Source: an uncultured Collinsella sp.
GTDB lineage: Bacteria > Actinomycetota > Coriobacteriia > Coriobacteriales > Coriobacteriaceae
Length of the DNA stretch: 26,063 nt
Direction: 5' to 3'
NCBI GenBank assembly: GCA_900552705.1
Contig: USAX01000009.1
Coordinates: forward strand, 1 to 26,063
Both the position numbers and the translations under genes were made by a program. Positions within the stretch are counted from its first letter, which is position 1. Each line of letters starts with the position of its first letter. The notes beneath the pieces were generated by a model. That model did no database searches and was not told the origin of the DNA. It saw nothing but the letters and a program-made list of their open reading frames with translations. Positions 14,967-23,212 of the stretch are shown here, one piece after another.

Positions 14967-16424
14967 ATGGACTACAAGATTACCGGCTACGAGCCCGCTC
15001 AGCTGTTCCATTTCTTTGAGGAGGTCAGCGCAATCCCCCGTGGGTCTGGCAACGAGAAGGGCATCAGCGATTTCCTGGTTGCGTTTGCCAAGGAGCGCGG
15101 CCTCAATGTGTACCAGGACGAGGTCTACAACGTCATCATTCGCAAGCCCGCTTCTGCCGGCGCCGAGAATGTCCCGACCGTGATGCTGCAGGGCCACATC
15201 GATATGGTGTGCGACAAGTTGGGCTCCGTTGAGCACGACTTTACGACCGACGGTATCGACCTAGTCGTCAAGGACGGCGTCCTCACCGCTAACGGCACCA
15301 CCCTGGGCGCCGACAACGGTATCGCCGTCGCTCTGATGCTCACTATTCTCGATGACGATTCGATCGTTCACCCCGCCCTCGAGTGCGTATTCACCACCGA
15401 CGAGGAGACTGGCCTGGTCGGCGCCGAGACGCTCGACAAGTCCCAGATTAGCGCCCGCACCATGATTAACCTTGACTCCGAGGAAGAGGGCGTTGCCACC
15501 GTCAGCTGCGCCGGCGGCGTCGTTGTTACCTACACCTGCCCGATCGCGCGCGAGCACAAGACCGGTAGCACCCTCACGCTCGACATCTCCGGCCTGCTGG
15601 GTGGCCACTCCGGCTCCGACATCAACCTGGAGCGCGGCAACGGCAACCTCATCATGGCCCGTATCATCGACCGCCTGATGGTCGCCGGCGAGCCCGCCAT
15701 CGTCAGCTTTAACGGCGGCACCAAGGACAACGCCATCAACCGTGAGTGCAAGGCTGTTCTGGTCTACGCCGACCACGCTGCCGCCGAGGCCGCGGCCCAG
15801 ATCGCAAAGGGCATCATCGCCGACGTCACTGCCGAGCTCGAGGTCTTCGACCCCGGCTTTACCTGCACCGTCGAGATTGCCGACGACGCCGAGGTCGAGG
15901 CCATGGACCAGAAGTCCGCGCTTGCCCTCATCCGCGCCCTGCGTCTTGCCCCTAACGGCGTGATCCGCCGCAACGTCGCCACCGACGGCTCCGTCGAGGT
16001 TTCCTCCAACATCGGTGTGGTTGCCACTTCTGACGACGAGGTCAAGATCATGCTGTCTCCGCGCTCCTCGATCACTTCGCTACAGAACGAGTTCAAGGAC
16101 CGCCTGCAGACGCTGGCCGATGTCCTGGGCTTCGACGCCAAGTTTGAGTTCGAGTATCCCGGCTGGAGCTATGCCGAGCAGTCGCCGGTCCGCGACGTCT
16201 TTATCGAGAGCTATCGCGAGCTCTTTGGCTCCGAGCTGCGCATCGAGTCCATTCACGCCGGCCTTGAGTGCGGCCTGTTTGCCGAGGCCCTGCACGGCCT
16301 GGACGCTATCGCCGTGGGCCCGACGCTCTCCGATGTCCACACCCCGGACGAGAGCATGGAGCTCGCTTCTGCCGAGCGCTTCTACGAGCTGCTCATCGAC
16401 GTCCTCAAGCGCCTCGCTGCGTAA
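14967..16424 (+). CDS. pepD: Aminoacyl-histidine dipeptidase / dipeptidase D (M20C)
   Basis: A cytoplasmic zinc dipeptidase of 485 residues that cleaves Xaa-His and other dipeptides. Metal and catalytic residues are visible: GHIDMVCDK (H77, D79), GADNGIAV (D116), DEETGL (catalytic E146 with E147), NLDSEEEG (D170), and C-terminal HAGLECG with a final conserved His in SDVHTPDES. GGHSGSDI marks the lid/dimerisation domain. Length matches the family. ATG 14967 has AAGGAGG five bases upstream. An in-frame ATG at 14862 lies within the leader and lacks one. It is monocistronic, with a terminator at 16480. High third-position GC, so a core gene between two accessory loci. Confidence 0.95.
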   Translation: MDYKITGYEPAQLFHFFEEVSAIPRGSGNEKGISDFLVAFAKERGLNVYQDEVYNVIIRKPASAGAENVPTVMLQGHIDMVCDKLGSVEHDFTTDGIDLVVKDGVLTANGTTLGADNGIAVALMLTILDDDSIVHPALECVFTTDEETGLVGAETLDKSQISARTMINLDSEEEGVATVSCAGGVVVTYTCPIAREHKTGSTLTLDISGLLGGHSGSDINLERGNGNLIMARIIDRLMVAGEPAIVSFNGGTKDNAINRECKAVLVYADHAAAEAAAQIAKGIIADVTAELEVFDPGFTCTVEIADDAEVEAMDQKSALALIRALRLAPNGVIRRNVATDGSVEVSSNIGVVATSDDEVKIMLSPRSSITSLQNEFKDRLQTLADVLGFDAKFEFEYPGWSYAEQSPVRDVFIESYRELFGSELRIESIHAGLECGLFAEALHGLDAIAVGPTLSDVHTPDESMELASAERFYELLIDVLKRLAA

Positions 16425-16479
16425 AGGTTGCGCTAGCAGCAGTCCGAGCCACGTGCCAGCGGATTGCAAATGACATTAC

Positions 16480-16527
16480 GAGAGGGGGCATCCGAGCTTT
16501 TGCGACGGGTGCCCCCTCTCTTCTTTT
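16480..16527 (+). terminator. pepD terminator
   Basis: GAGAGGGGGCA (16480-16490) pairs perfectly with TGCCCCCTCTC (16510-16520), with an inner CCG/CGG, and TTCTTTT follows. It lies between convergent pepD and hipA. Confidence 0.85.
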
Positions 16528-16550
16528 AAGAAATGTGAATTGATTGGCGC

Positions 16551-17855
16551 CTAGCCCATATCCGCCTTGATGAGGTCGAGGGTTCGCTGGCAGTTTTCGC
16601 GGACGGGGCCGAGCATATGCTCGCGCAGGTCCGCCATGCCGGGCAGATCGGCGTATTCGTCCATGATCTCTTCCATGCAAATGGGCACCTCGTAGGCGAG
16701 GTCCATCATGGTCGCAAAGCAAAACTTCTCGGATAGCCCGGCATCGGTGAGCGCCGCCTCCAGCGCGGGGTCGCCCATACCGTGGTATCGGCGGATAGCG
16801 CCTGGACCGATGCGCCCCACTCGATTTTCACCGCCAACGCTCATGGCAAGGCGCGCCCGGCGGCGCATACGCTCGTACGCCAAGCCCGATGCGACATCGT
16901 ACATGGGTGCGAGCGCTGCGTTTGTGCCTTTACCTAGGATGAGCGAGTAGTTTTTAGCGTGTGCGTCAGGCGCTCCGATAATGGCGTTATAGAACAACAT
17001 ATAGGTAAAAAGCACAAGATTCATGTGGTGGGGGACTGTGTTAATCAGTCGTTCTTGGATGTCTCGTGTGGTTGGTCCTCCGTCGGCGGTGTATTTCTGG
17101 CTTGGCAATACACCGAGCGCCTGGCAAAAGTCCTCCTGATGCAGCCTTTCGATATTTCCGCTGCTATTGACAATTCTGTCGTACCGTTCAACGACGAGCG
17201 CGGCTTCGTCTTCAAATGTGCAATAGGAGACGTTGGCAGTTGGAATGCCAACACGCCGAGCCGTTTTCATGCAGACGAATTCGTTTAAGGCCTGATGTTT
17301 GAACCCAACGACACCATTTTTGAAGATATGGGTAGTGGGGGATGACCCTAGACATTCGCACCATTGGCCATCATGCCAAGCTAGTGCAAATTTGCCTTGG
17401 TTGCCGCCCAGGGACCAGCTTTCGTTGGAGCCCATCCATGTCTCTCTTTCGTCATCGCGAATTGCTTTGAGCTTGTGAGCGATTTGAGAATTGGTAAGCG
17501 GGCGGTATGCCGAGACCCTGCCACGGGCGGCGCCTAATTGATCGGTTCGACAAAACTGAACGGCCCCTGCGCAGTCAAGACCGATATGGCACAAGAGGGC
17601 GACGGGGTTGTTGGATGCAACGTCATGCTCGGCGGCAATAGCGCGACGCTGCTCTTGGCTGTCGGGCAAAAGGCCAAATAGGAACGGGCGGACGATGTTA
17701 TGGCCATACGTGCGATTGGAAAGCGGCATTGTAAGCGATAGTGGTGCTCCGCGATAGGTTGGGGCGTATTCAAAGCTGCAGAGTCCATGCTCGTCTTGCC
17801 GGAGAGTGCCTGCGATTTCGCCACAAATGAGGGTCGCAAGCTCCATCTCTGCCAT
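16551..17855 (-). CDS. hipA: HipA-family toxin kinase
   Basis: A 434-residue serine/threonine kinase toxin. In E. coli HipA phosphorylates glutamyl-tRNA synthetase and induces dormancy. Visible parts are an N-terminal subdomain (1-110) with RPFLFGLLPDS, the ATP-loop region SLGGNQGKFAL (148-158, corresponding to the usual S-L-x-G-x-Q-x-K), the catalytic-loop motif GAPDAHAKNYS (294-304, D297 as catalytic Asp) and the metal-binding APMYDVAS (316-323). Length matches HipA (about 440). The stop of hipB directly touches its ATG (TAAATG), so translation is coupled. Composition is less GC-rich than pepD. All key residues are present, so it is probably active. The identity of its target is inferred only from the family. 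Confidence 0.92.
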   Translation of the reverse strand: MAEMELATLICGEIAGTLRQDEHGLCSFEYAPTYRGAPLSLTMPLSNRTYGHNIVRPFLFGLLPDSQEQRRAIAAEHDVASNNPVALLCHIGLDCAGAVQFCRTDQLGAARGRVSAYRPLTNSQIAHKLKAIRDDERETWMGSNESWSLGGNQGKFALAWHDGQWCECLGSSPTTHIFKNGVVGFKHQALNEFVCMKTARRVGIPTANVSYCTFEDEAALVVERYDRIVNSSGNIERLHQEDFCQALGVLPSQKYTADGGPTTRDIQERLINTVPHHMNLVLFTYMLFYNAIIGAPDAHAKNYSLILGKGTNAALAPMYDVASGLAYERMRRRARLAMSVGGENRVGRIGPGAIRRYHGMGDPALEAALTDAGLSEKFCFATMMDLAYEVPICMEEIMDEYADLPGMADLREHMLGPVRENCQRTLDLIKADMG

Positions 17856-18287
17856 TTATTTCACAACCTTACAGCCAAAGGAGAGGTCTGAAGTGTCGGA
17901 AAGGCCTTGCTCGGCTGCGATTTGGGCCAGCAAGGCACCATAGGAAGATGGCGTTCCCTGTCGAGCGGGTCGTCTGCCTACGCTTGGCTTTGGCAGGGCA
18001 TTCGAGTTCGCGATAGGGAGGTCCGCTTTCGTCGTCGGATGTTCGGAGGGCGATGCGATGGAGTCGTTATCGCTTTGCGCAAAGAGACCTATGCCGAGTG
18101 CGTTAAAGACGGACAGCAACTTGTCGAGTCGAATGCCGGTGGCGTCTCCTAGCTCGAGCGATGCGAGCAGGCGCTCTGAAACACTGGCCGTTTTGGCGAG
18201 GGCGGCACGGGTGAGACCCTGAGCCTCGCGTGCCTGGCGCACGTAGATGCCAGCTTGGCGCGGTGTGGTGATGGGAAGGGTATTCAC
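17856..18287 (-). CDS. hipB: HipB-like antitoxin, Cro/C1 helix-turn-helix
   Basis: A 143-residue DNA-binding antitoxin. The helix-turn-helix spans about residues 12-65: YVRQAREAQGLTRAALAKTA, then SVSERLLASLELGDATGIRL, then DKLLSVFNALGIGL. This is longer than E. coli HipB (88). The added C-terminal tail (75-143) is Ser/Pro-rich and ends in SFGCKVVK, and may contact HipA. The start is GTG at 18287 with AGGAGA seven bases upstream. A 17-bp palindrome (18301-18345) lies immediately before it and should be its operator. Confidence 0.87.
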   Translation of the reverse strand: MNTLPITTPRQAGIYVRQAREAQGLTRAALAKTASVSERLLASLELGDATGIRLDKLLSVFNALGIGLFAQSDNDSIASPSEHPTTKADLPIANSNALPKPSVGRRPARQGTPSSYGALLAQIAAEQGLSDTSDLSFGCKVVK

Positions 18288-18300
18288 GGCGATCTCCTAA

Positions 18301-18345
18301 CGTGCAGACTTTTGCATATCAGTATGACATGCAAAAGTCTGCACG
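18301..18345 (-). promoter_or_regulatory. Large palindromic operator of hipBA
   Basis: Perfect 17-bp arms (18301-18317 and 18329-18345; GTGCAGACTTTTGCAT on the plus strand) are separated by 11 nt. Reading toward hipB, the spacer includes TGTCATACT, an extended -10-like element. It begins 13 nt before the hipB start. Confidence 0.75.
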
Positions 18346-18379
18346 AAAAGGCCTCATGCAAAACTTTGCATGAGGCCTT
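18346..18379 (-). terminator. mntP terminator, abutting the hipBA operator
   Basis: AAGGCCTCATGCAAA (18348-18362) pairs perfectly with TTTGCATGAGGCCTT (18365-18379), with a two-base apex. On the minus strand the stem is followed by TTTTCG. It lies 36 nt past the mntP stop and repeats the ATGCAAA half-site of the adjacent operator. Confidence 0.75.
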
Positions 18380-18415
18380 GTACTGGCGTTGAGTTTTGAG
18401 CGATTGTGTTTGGCG

Positions 18416-18994
18416 TTACAGCGCCAAAATCCCCAGATGCTCAAGCAAGATCTTAAGTCCGATGAGGATGAGCACGATGCCGCCCACGATGGTGGCAGGT
18501 TTTTCGTAGCGCGCGCCAAAGGTGTGGCCGATCGCTACGCCGGCGACGGAGAAGATAAACGTTGTGACGCCGATAAGCGATACAGCGGGCACGATGTCGA
18601 CCGAGAGCGCGGCAAATGAGATGCCTACGGCTAGGGCGTCGATTGAGGTGGCGATGGCGAGGATCAGGTACTCGCCCAGGTCGATCTTTTCGGCATCCTT
18701 GCCGTCGCCTTTATCCTCGTCCTCGGTAAAGGCCTCCCACAGCATTTTGCCGCCGATGAAGGCGAGCAGAATAAAGGCGATCCAGTGGTCGATGGGTCCG
18801 ATGATGCCCATGAATTGACTGCCAAGCGCCCATCCGATTACGGGCATGCCGGCCTGAAAGCCGCCAAAGAACAGGCCGAGCACCGCGGCGACTTTAAGGT
18901 TGATCTTCTTCATGCCAAGGCCCTTGCAGATGGATACGGCAAAGGCGTCCATCGAAAGGCCAACGGCGAGCAGCACGAGCTCTGCGAGTCCCAT
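18416..18994 (-). CDS. mntP: Manganese efflux pump MntP
   Basis: This 192-residue inner-membrane protein exports Mn2+. It has the typical six-helix layout of two related halves, each with the acidic metal motif: LSMDAFAVSICKGLG (about 13-27) and TSIDALAVGISFAAL (about 116-130). A charged cytoplasmic loop (EDEDKGDGKDAEK) lies between them. Length matches the family (about 190). Start ATG 18994 (MGLAEL) gives the normal N-terminus. An in-frame ATG at 19099 would translate the riboswitch and is rejected. No strong ribosome binding site is seen (AGAGAGAG). A yybP-ykoY element upstream explains its control: Mn2+ should permit read-through and expression. Confidence 0.95.
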   Translation of the reverse strand: MGLAELVLLAVGLSMDAFAVSICKGLGMKKINLKVAAVLGLFFGGFQAGMPVIGWALGSQFMGIIGPIDHWIAFILLAFIGGKMLWEAFTEDEDKGDGKDAEKIDLGEYLILAIATSIDALAVGISFAALSVDIVPAVSLIGVTTFIFSVAGVAIGHTFGARYEKPATIVGGIVLILIGLKILLEHLGILAL

Positions 18995-19047
18995 AGTCTG
19001 GCTCTCTCTCTGCGGGCGGGCCCGCGTGTACCTCTTGGGGGAGTAAC

Positions 19048-19186
19048 AAAAAAGACCCGTGGCGTACGCGTTGCGCGCACAGCCACGAGTCTCGTTCATT
19101 AAGGCAAGCCAGGCCGCATCGGCCAGTGTGTTGACTTACCGCGCCACCGGAGGCGAACCCGGTCACGCGACTACTCCCTCATTCAT
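19048..19186 (-). ncRNA. yybP-ykoY manganese riboswitch controlling mntP
   Basis: Reading the minus strand, the leader has GAGGGAGTAG near 19171-19182, AGTCAACACA near 19126-19140, and AACGAGACT near 19088-19096, in the order expected for the yybP-ykoY aptamer. The expression platform is a terminator: GACTCGTGGC (19091-19082) pairs with GCCACGGGTC (19063-19054) with one G-U, followed by TTTTTTG. Its position directly before mntP fits a Mn2+-activated, transcription-terminating switch. Exact 5' boundary is approximate. Confidence 0.85.
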
Positions 19187-19352
19187 GTGAACCCCGATGC
19201 TACCACATAAGCAGCTCATTTGGGTTGGGGCTCTTTTGACTACCCCAGCGGTGTTCGCTCATTCTGTAAGCATCGGATTTCGCAAGCGCTGCGGGGATAA
19301 ACCGTGAGAAACTATTTAGCGTTTATGGAGCGTATACGATGGGAGCGATGCC

Positions 19353-20420
19353 TTGGATAAGAACGAGCTGCAAAAGCGTATGGAACAGGCTATTCGCCTG
19401 ACTGCCCCCGGCCAGCCGATCCGCACCGCCCTCGACATGATCATTGCTGGTCACCTGGGTGCCCTTATCTGCGTCGGCGACACCGAAAACGTACTCGCTG
19501 CCGGTAACGACGGCTTCCCGCTCAACATTTCGTTTACCTCGAACCGCCTGTTCGAGCTTTCCAAGATGGACGGCGCCATCGTCATCGATGGCGACCTCAC
19601 CCAGATCCTGCGCGCCAACTTCCACCTCAATCCCGATCCCTCGCTCGCCACGAGTGAAACGGGCATGCGTCACCGTACTGCCGCTCGCATGTCGGTGCTC
19701 ACCGACGCCATCGTGATCTCGGTTTCGGCTCGTCGTGCCGTCGTCAACGTGTACGTCCACGGTAAGAGCTACGAGATCCAGCCTGTCACCACCATCATGA
19801 GCTCGGTCAACCAGCTCGTCGCCACGCTCCAGACCACCCGTCAGTCGCTCGACCGCTCCCTGCTGCGTCTGACGGCCCTCGAGCTCGATGACTACGTTAC
19901 GCTCGCCGACATCACCGGCATTTTCTCGAGTTTCGAGATCATGCAGCAGGCAAAGACTGAGCTTAAGGATTGCATTGTCAAGCTGGGCAACCAGGGCAAG
20001 CTCGTGCAGATGCAGCTCGAGCAGCTCGCCGGCTCCAGTATGGATACCGAGTACGACCTGATGATTCGCGACTATGCGAGCGATTCCTCCGAGGCCAATG
20101 CCGAAAAGATCCGCGCCAACCTGAGCCGTATGACGCCCAAGGACTTGTCCGACCCGCAGCATGTGGCGGCAGTTCTGGGCTACGACGACCTGGACGAGGA
20201 CTCCGTCATGACACCGCTGGGCCTGCGCACGCTTTCGCGCGTGTCCGTCGTGCGCGACGGCGTGGCCGAGAAGATCGTCGACGAGTATGGCTCGCTGCAG
20301 GAGCTCATGGACGACATCAGTGAGGATCCGGAGCGCCTAGGCGACTTCGGTGTTAACAACCCTGCCATTCTTGCGGACTCCCTGTACCGCATGAAGGGCA
20401 CCAAACAGGGGAACGCATAA
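19353..20420 (+). CDS. disA: DNA integrity scanning diadenylate cyclase DisA
   Basis: This 355-residue enzyme joins two ATP into c-di-AMP and slides on DNA to sense damage. The N-terminal DAC domain shows the two active-site motifs DGA (73-75, in MDGAIVIDGD) and RHRTA (106-110). A helical linker covers about 150-280. The C-terminal helix-hairpin-helix DNA-binding region (about 295-345) includes TPLGLRTLSRVSVV and YGSLQELM. The start is TTG at 19353, with GGGAG seven bases before it; nearby ATGs are out of frame. A modest TTGACT lies at 19236-19241 without a convincing -10. The stop overlaps the ispD start (TAATG), beginning a tight four-gene run. Confidence 0.96.
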   Translation: MDKNELQKRMEQAIRLTAPGQPIRTALDMIIAGHLGALICVGDTENVLAAGNDGFPLNISFTSNRLFELSKMDGAIVIDGDLTQILRANFHLNPDPSLATSETGMRHRTAARMSVLTDAIVISVSARRAVVNVYVHGKSYEIQPVTTIMSSVNQLVATLQTTRQSLDRSLLRLTALELDDYVTLADITGIFSSFEIMQQAKTELKDCIVKLGNQGKLVQMQLEQLAGSSMDTEYDLMIRDYASDSSEANAEKIRANLSRMTPKDLSDPQHVAAVLGYDDLDEDSVMTPLGLRTLSRVSVVRDGVAEKIVDEYGSLQELMDDISEDPERLGDFGVNNPAILADSLYRMKGTKQGNA

Positions 20421-21148
20421 TGGCGCCCGTATGCGCCGTGGTCGTTGCCGGTGGCAGCGGCCAGCGCTTTGGTAACCCCGGTGGCAAGCAGCTCGTCAAT
20501 GTAGCGGGTCGTCCGCTTATGAGCTGGTCCATCCGCGCATTTGACCGTAGCAATAAGGTCGGCCACATCGTCGTGGTTTGCCCTGCCGAGCGTCGTGCCG
20601 AGATGCGCCGCCTGGCCATCGACCCGTATTCGTATAACACGCCCATCAGCTTTGCCGATGCCGGCGAGGCTCGCCAGGATTCCACCCGCGCAGGCGTGCA
20701 CGCGGTGCCGGCGGGCTTTGAATACGTCGCCATTCACGATGGCGCTCGTCCGCTCATTACGACCGAGGCCATCGATCACGCTATCGACGTGCTCGTGAGC
20801 GACCGTGCCCTCGACGGTGTCGTGTGCGGCCAGCCTGCCATCGACACACTCAAGATCGTCGATGGCGACAACATCGTCGAGACGCCCCCGCGCGAGCTGT
20901 ACTGGGCAGCGCAGACGCCGCAGATCTTTAGCGTCGACGCTATGAAGCGCGCTCACGCCGCTGCTATCGCCGAGGGCTTTATCGGTACCGACGATTCATC
21001 GCTGGTCGAGCGCATGGGCGGGCGCGTCCGCTGTGTCCAGAGCCCGCGCGATAACCTTAAGGTGACGGTGCCCGAGGACCTGCGTCCCGTAACCGCGATT
21101 CTGCTTGGCCGTATGGCCGAGGGAGAGGACCTTCCCCATGTTCAGTAA
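20420..21148 (+). CDS. ispD: 2-C-methyl-D-erythritol 4-phosphate cytidylyltransferase IspD
   Basis: Third enzyme of the MEP isoprenoid pathway: it couples CTP to methylerythritol phosphate in the cytoplasm. The 242-residue protein begins with the nucleotide-binding VVVAGGSGQRFGNPGGKQ (7-24, equivalent to the G-x-G-x-R-x-G...K signature). It also has HDGARPLI, AAQTPQIF and the closing GTDDSSLVER and NLKVTVPEDL motifs. Its ATG shares a base with the disA stop, and its 3' end overlaps ispF by 11 bases. The pathway neighbours fit the usual ispDF order. Confidence 0.96.
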   Translation: MAPVCAVVVAGGSGQRFGNPGGKQLVNVAGRPLMSWSIRAFDRSNKVGHIVVVCPAERRAEMRRLAIDPYSYNTPISFADAGEARQDSTRAGVHAVPAGFEYVAIHDGARPLITTEAIDHAIDVLVSDRALDGVVCGQPAIDTLKIVDGDNIVETPPRELYWAAQTPQIFSVDAMKRAHAAAIAEGFIGTDDSSLVERMGGRVRCVQSPRDNLKVTVPEDLRPVTAILLGRMAEGEDLPHVQ

Positions 21149-21632
21149 CCTGCGCATTGGCCATGGCTACGACGTTCACCGTCTGGTGGAGGGGCGTCGA
21201 TGTATCATCGGCGGTGTCGACATTCCCTACGAGCGCGGCTTGCTGGGCCACTCGGATGCCGATGTGCTCGCGCACGCCTTGGCCGACGCCATTCTGGGCG
21301 CCTGCCGCGGGGGAGATATCGGCAAGCTATTCCCCGACACCGATCCCGCCTACGAGGGTGCCGATTCGATGGTGCTGCTCGCCCGCGTGATGGACTATGC
21401 GCGCGAGCTGGGCTTTGAGTTTGTCGATGCCGATTGCACCATTGCCTGTCAGCAACCCAAGATCACTCCGCACCGCGATGCCATGCGCGCCAACCTTGCC
21501 CATGCCCTGGGCGTCGACGTGGAAAACGTGGGCGTCGCCGCCACTACGACCGAAAAGCTCGGTTGGGAAGGCCAGGGCGAGGGAATCGGTGCCTGGGCCG
21601 TCTGCCTGCTACAGAAAACCGTTAAGGAGTAA
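21138..21632 (+). CDS. ispF: 2-C-methyl-D-erythritol 2,4-cyclodiphosphate synthase IspF
   Basis: Fifth enzyme of the MEP pathway; it forms the cyclic diphosphate with release of CMP. The 164-residue protein shows the zinc site D12 and H14 (GHGYDVHRL) and H46 (DADVLAHALAD), plus IGKLFPDTDP and the C-terminal ATTTEKLGWEGQGEGIGAWA. Length is normal (about 160), and it works as a trimer. ATG 21138 gives the standard N-terminus and overlaps ispD. Three bases separate its stop from cysS, whose ribosome binding site (AAGGAG) lies inside the ispF end. Confidence 0.96.
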   Translation: MFSNLRIGHGYDVHRLVEGRRCIIGGVDIPYERGLLGHSDADVLAHALADAILGACRGGDIGKLFPDTDPAYEGADSMVLLARVMDYARELGFEFVDADCTIACQQPKITPHRDAMRANLAHALGVDVENVGVAATTTEKLGWEGQGEGIGAWAVCLLQKTVKE

Positions 21633-21635
21633 CGA

Positions 21636-23102
21636 ATGCGTATCTACAACAGCGCTACCCATAAAAAGGAAGAGTTCCAGCCCATCGAGTCCGGCAAGGT
21701 CCGCATGTACGTGTGCGGCCCCACGGTCTACGACAACATCCACATCGGCAATGCCCGCACGTTCATCAGCTTTGACGTGATTCGCCGCTGGCTCATCGCG
21801 AGCGGCTACGAGGTCACGTTCGCCCAGAACCTCACCGATGTCGATGACAAGATCATCAAGCGCGCCAACGAGCAGGGCAGAACGGCCGCCGAGGTCGCGA
21901 CGGAGTTCTCCGACAAGTTCATCGGCGTTATGCGCGCCGCCAACGTGCTCGATCCCGATGTGCGCCCCCGCGCCACCAAGGAGATCGGCCCCATGATCGC
22001 TATGATCAAGACGCTCATCGAGCAGGGCCACGCTTACGCAGCCGATAACGGCGACGTGTACTTTGCCGTGCGCAGCGATTCCAACTATGGTCAGGTCTCG
22101 GGCCGCAACATCGATGACCTTATGGTTGGCGCGCGCATCGAGGAGAACGAGGACAAGAACGATCCGCTCGACTTTGCCCTGTGGAAGGCCGCTAAGCCCG
22201 GCGAACCCAGCTGGCCGAGCCCCTGGGGCGAAGGCCGTCCCGGTTGGCACACCGAGTGCGCCGCCATGGTGCATCGCTACCTGGGCACTCCGATCGACAT
22301 CCACGGCGGTGGCTCCGACCTTGCCTTCCCGCATCACGAGAACGAGTGCGCCCAGGCCACCTGCGCCTGGCACCAGGGCTTCTCCAACACCTGGATGCAC
22401 ACGGGCATGCTGCTGGTCGACGGCGAGAAGATGTCCAAGTCGCTCGGTAACTTCTTTACGCTGGCCGAGGTACTCGAGCAGCACTCCGCTGCCGCCCTGC
22501 GCCTGCTGATGCTGCAGACGAGCTATCGCTCGCCGCTTGACTTCTCCTGGGAGCGCCTGGAGGGTGCCGAGAACTCGCTCACGCGTATCGCCGGTACGGT
22601 CGAGAACCTGCGCTGGGCCGCGAACCATGCGACGGCCGATGCCGATGAGGCAGCATCCGAGGCGTTTGCCGCCAAGGCCGCCGAGACCCGTGCCACTTTT
22701 AAAGAGTGCATGGACGACGACTTTAATACCGCCGGTGCCATGGGCGCCGTCTTTGGCTTTGTGACCGAGTGCAACCAGTACCTGGAGCAGGCGGGCGACG
22801 CTGCCGACAAGGCCGCCGCGCTTTCTGCCGCCGATACGCTGGTCGAGCTGCTCGATACGTTTGGCGTTGAGCTCCCCGAGCCCAAGGTCGAGCTGCCGCT
22901 GGGCCTGCTGGGCGTTGCCGCCGGCCTGGTCGCCTACACGGGCGACGACGTGGACGAGGCCGCTGCCAAGATTCTCGAGGCCCGCGCCGAGGCCCGCGCC
23001 GCCAAGAACTGGGATCTGGCCGACGCCATCCGCGACCAGCTCAAGGACCTCGGGCTGACGATCGAGGATACTGCCGCGGGCACCCGTATTAAGACTCTCT
23101 AA
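21636..23102 (+). CDS. cysS: Cysteinyl-tRNA synthetase
   Basis: A class I synthetase of 488 residues that charges tRNA-Cys. Motifs are HIGN (36-39), KMSKS (265-269), and the zinc ligands C27, C208, H233 and E237 that select cysteine. The helical C-terminal anticodon-binding region is acidic and Ala-rich (about 300-480). Length is slightly above the E. coli enzyme (461). It closes the disA-ispD-ispF-cysS run with a three-base spacing, and two structured repeat elements follow at once. All catalytic residues are intact. Confidence 0.97.
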   Translation: MRIYNSATHKKEEFQPIESGKVRMYVCGPTVYDNIHIGNARTFISFDVIRRWLIASGYEVTFAQNLTDVDDKIIKRANEQGRTAAEVATEFSDKFIGVMRAANVLDPDVRPRATKEIGPMIAMIKTLIEQGHAYAADNGDVYFAVRSDSNYGQVSGRNIDDLMVGARIEENEDKNDPLDFALWKAAKPGEPSWPSPWGEGRPGWHTECAAMVHRYLGTPIDIHGGGSDLAFPHHENECAQATCAWHQGFSNTWMHTGMLLVDGEKMSKSLGNFFTLAEVLEQHSAAALRLLMLQTSYRSPLDFSWERLEGAENSLTRIAGTVENLRWAANHATADADEAASEAFAAKAAETRATFKECMDDDFNTAGAMGAVFGFVTECNQYLEQAGDAADKAAALSAADTLVELLDTFGVELPEPKVELPLGLLGVAAGLVAYTGDDVDEAAAKILEARAEARAAKNWDLADAIRDQLKDLGLTIEDTAAGTRIKTL

Positions 23103-23108
23103 TCCCCG

Positions 23109-23210
23109 CGGGTTTTCCAAGCACCCGACCTTGCCGTTCAAACCGTCGCTCGCGTACTCAGGTACGCGTCGCTCCTCTTTCACGGCCATCTCGGACACTT
23201 GGAAAACCCG
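23109..23210. repeat. Structured element, copy 1 (102 nt)
   Basis: Outer arms CGGGTTTTCCAAG (23109-23121) and CTTGGAAAACCCG (23198-23210) pair perfectly. Inside are CCGA/TCGG (23125-23128 with 23191-23194), GCCGT/ACGGC (23133-23137 with 23182-23186) and an apical GCGTAC-TCAG-GTACGC hairpin. Unpaired TTCAA-x-CGTCG and CTCCTCTTTCA are shared with copy 2. It starts seven bases after cysS; a terminator role is possible, but no T-tract follows. Whether it works as RNA or as a DNA repeat is unknown. Confidence 0.7.
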
Positions 23211-23212
23211 TG

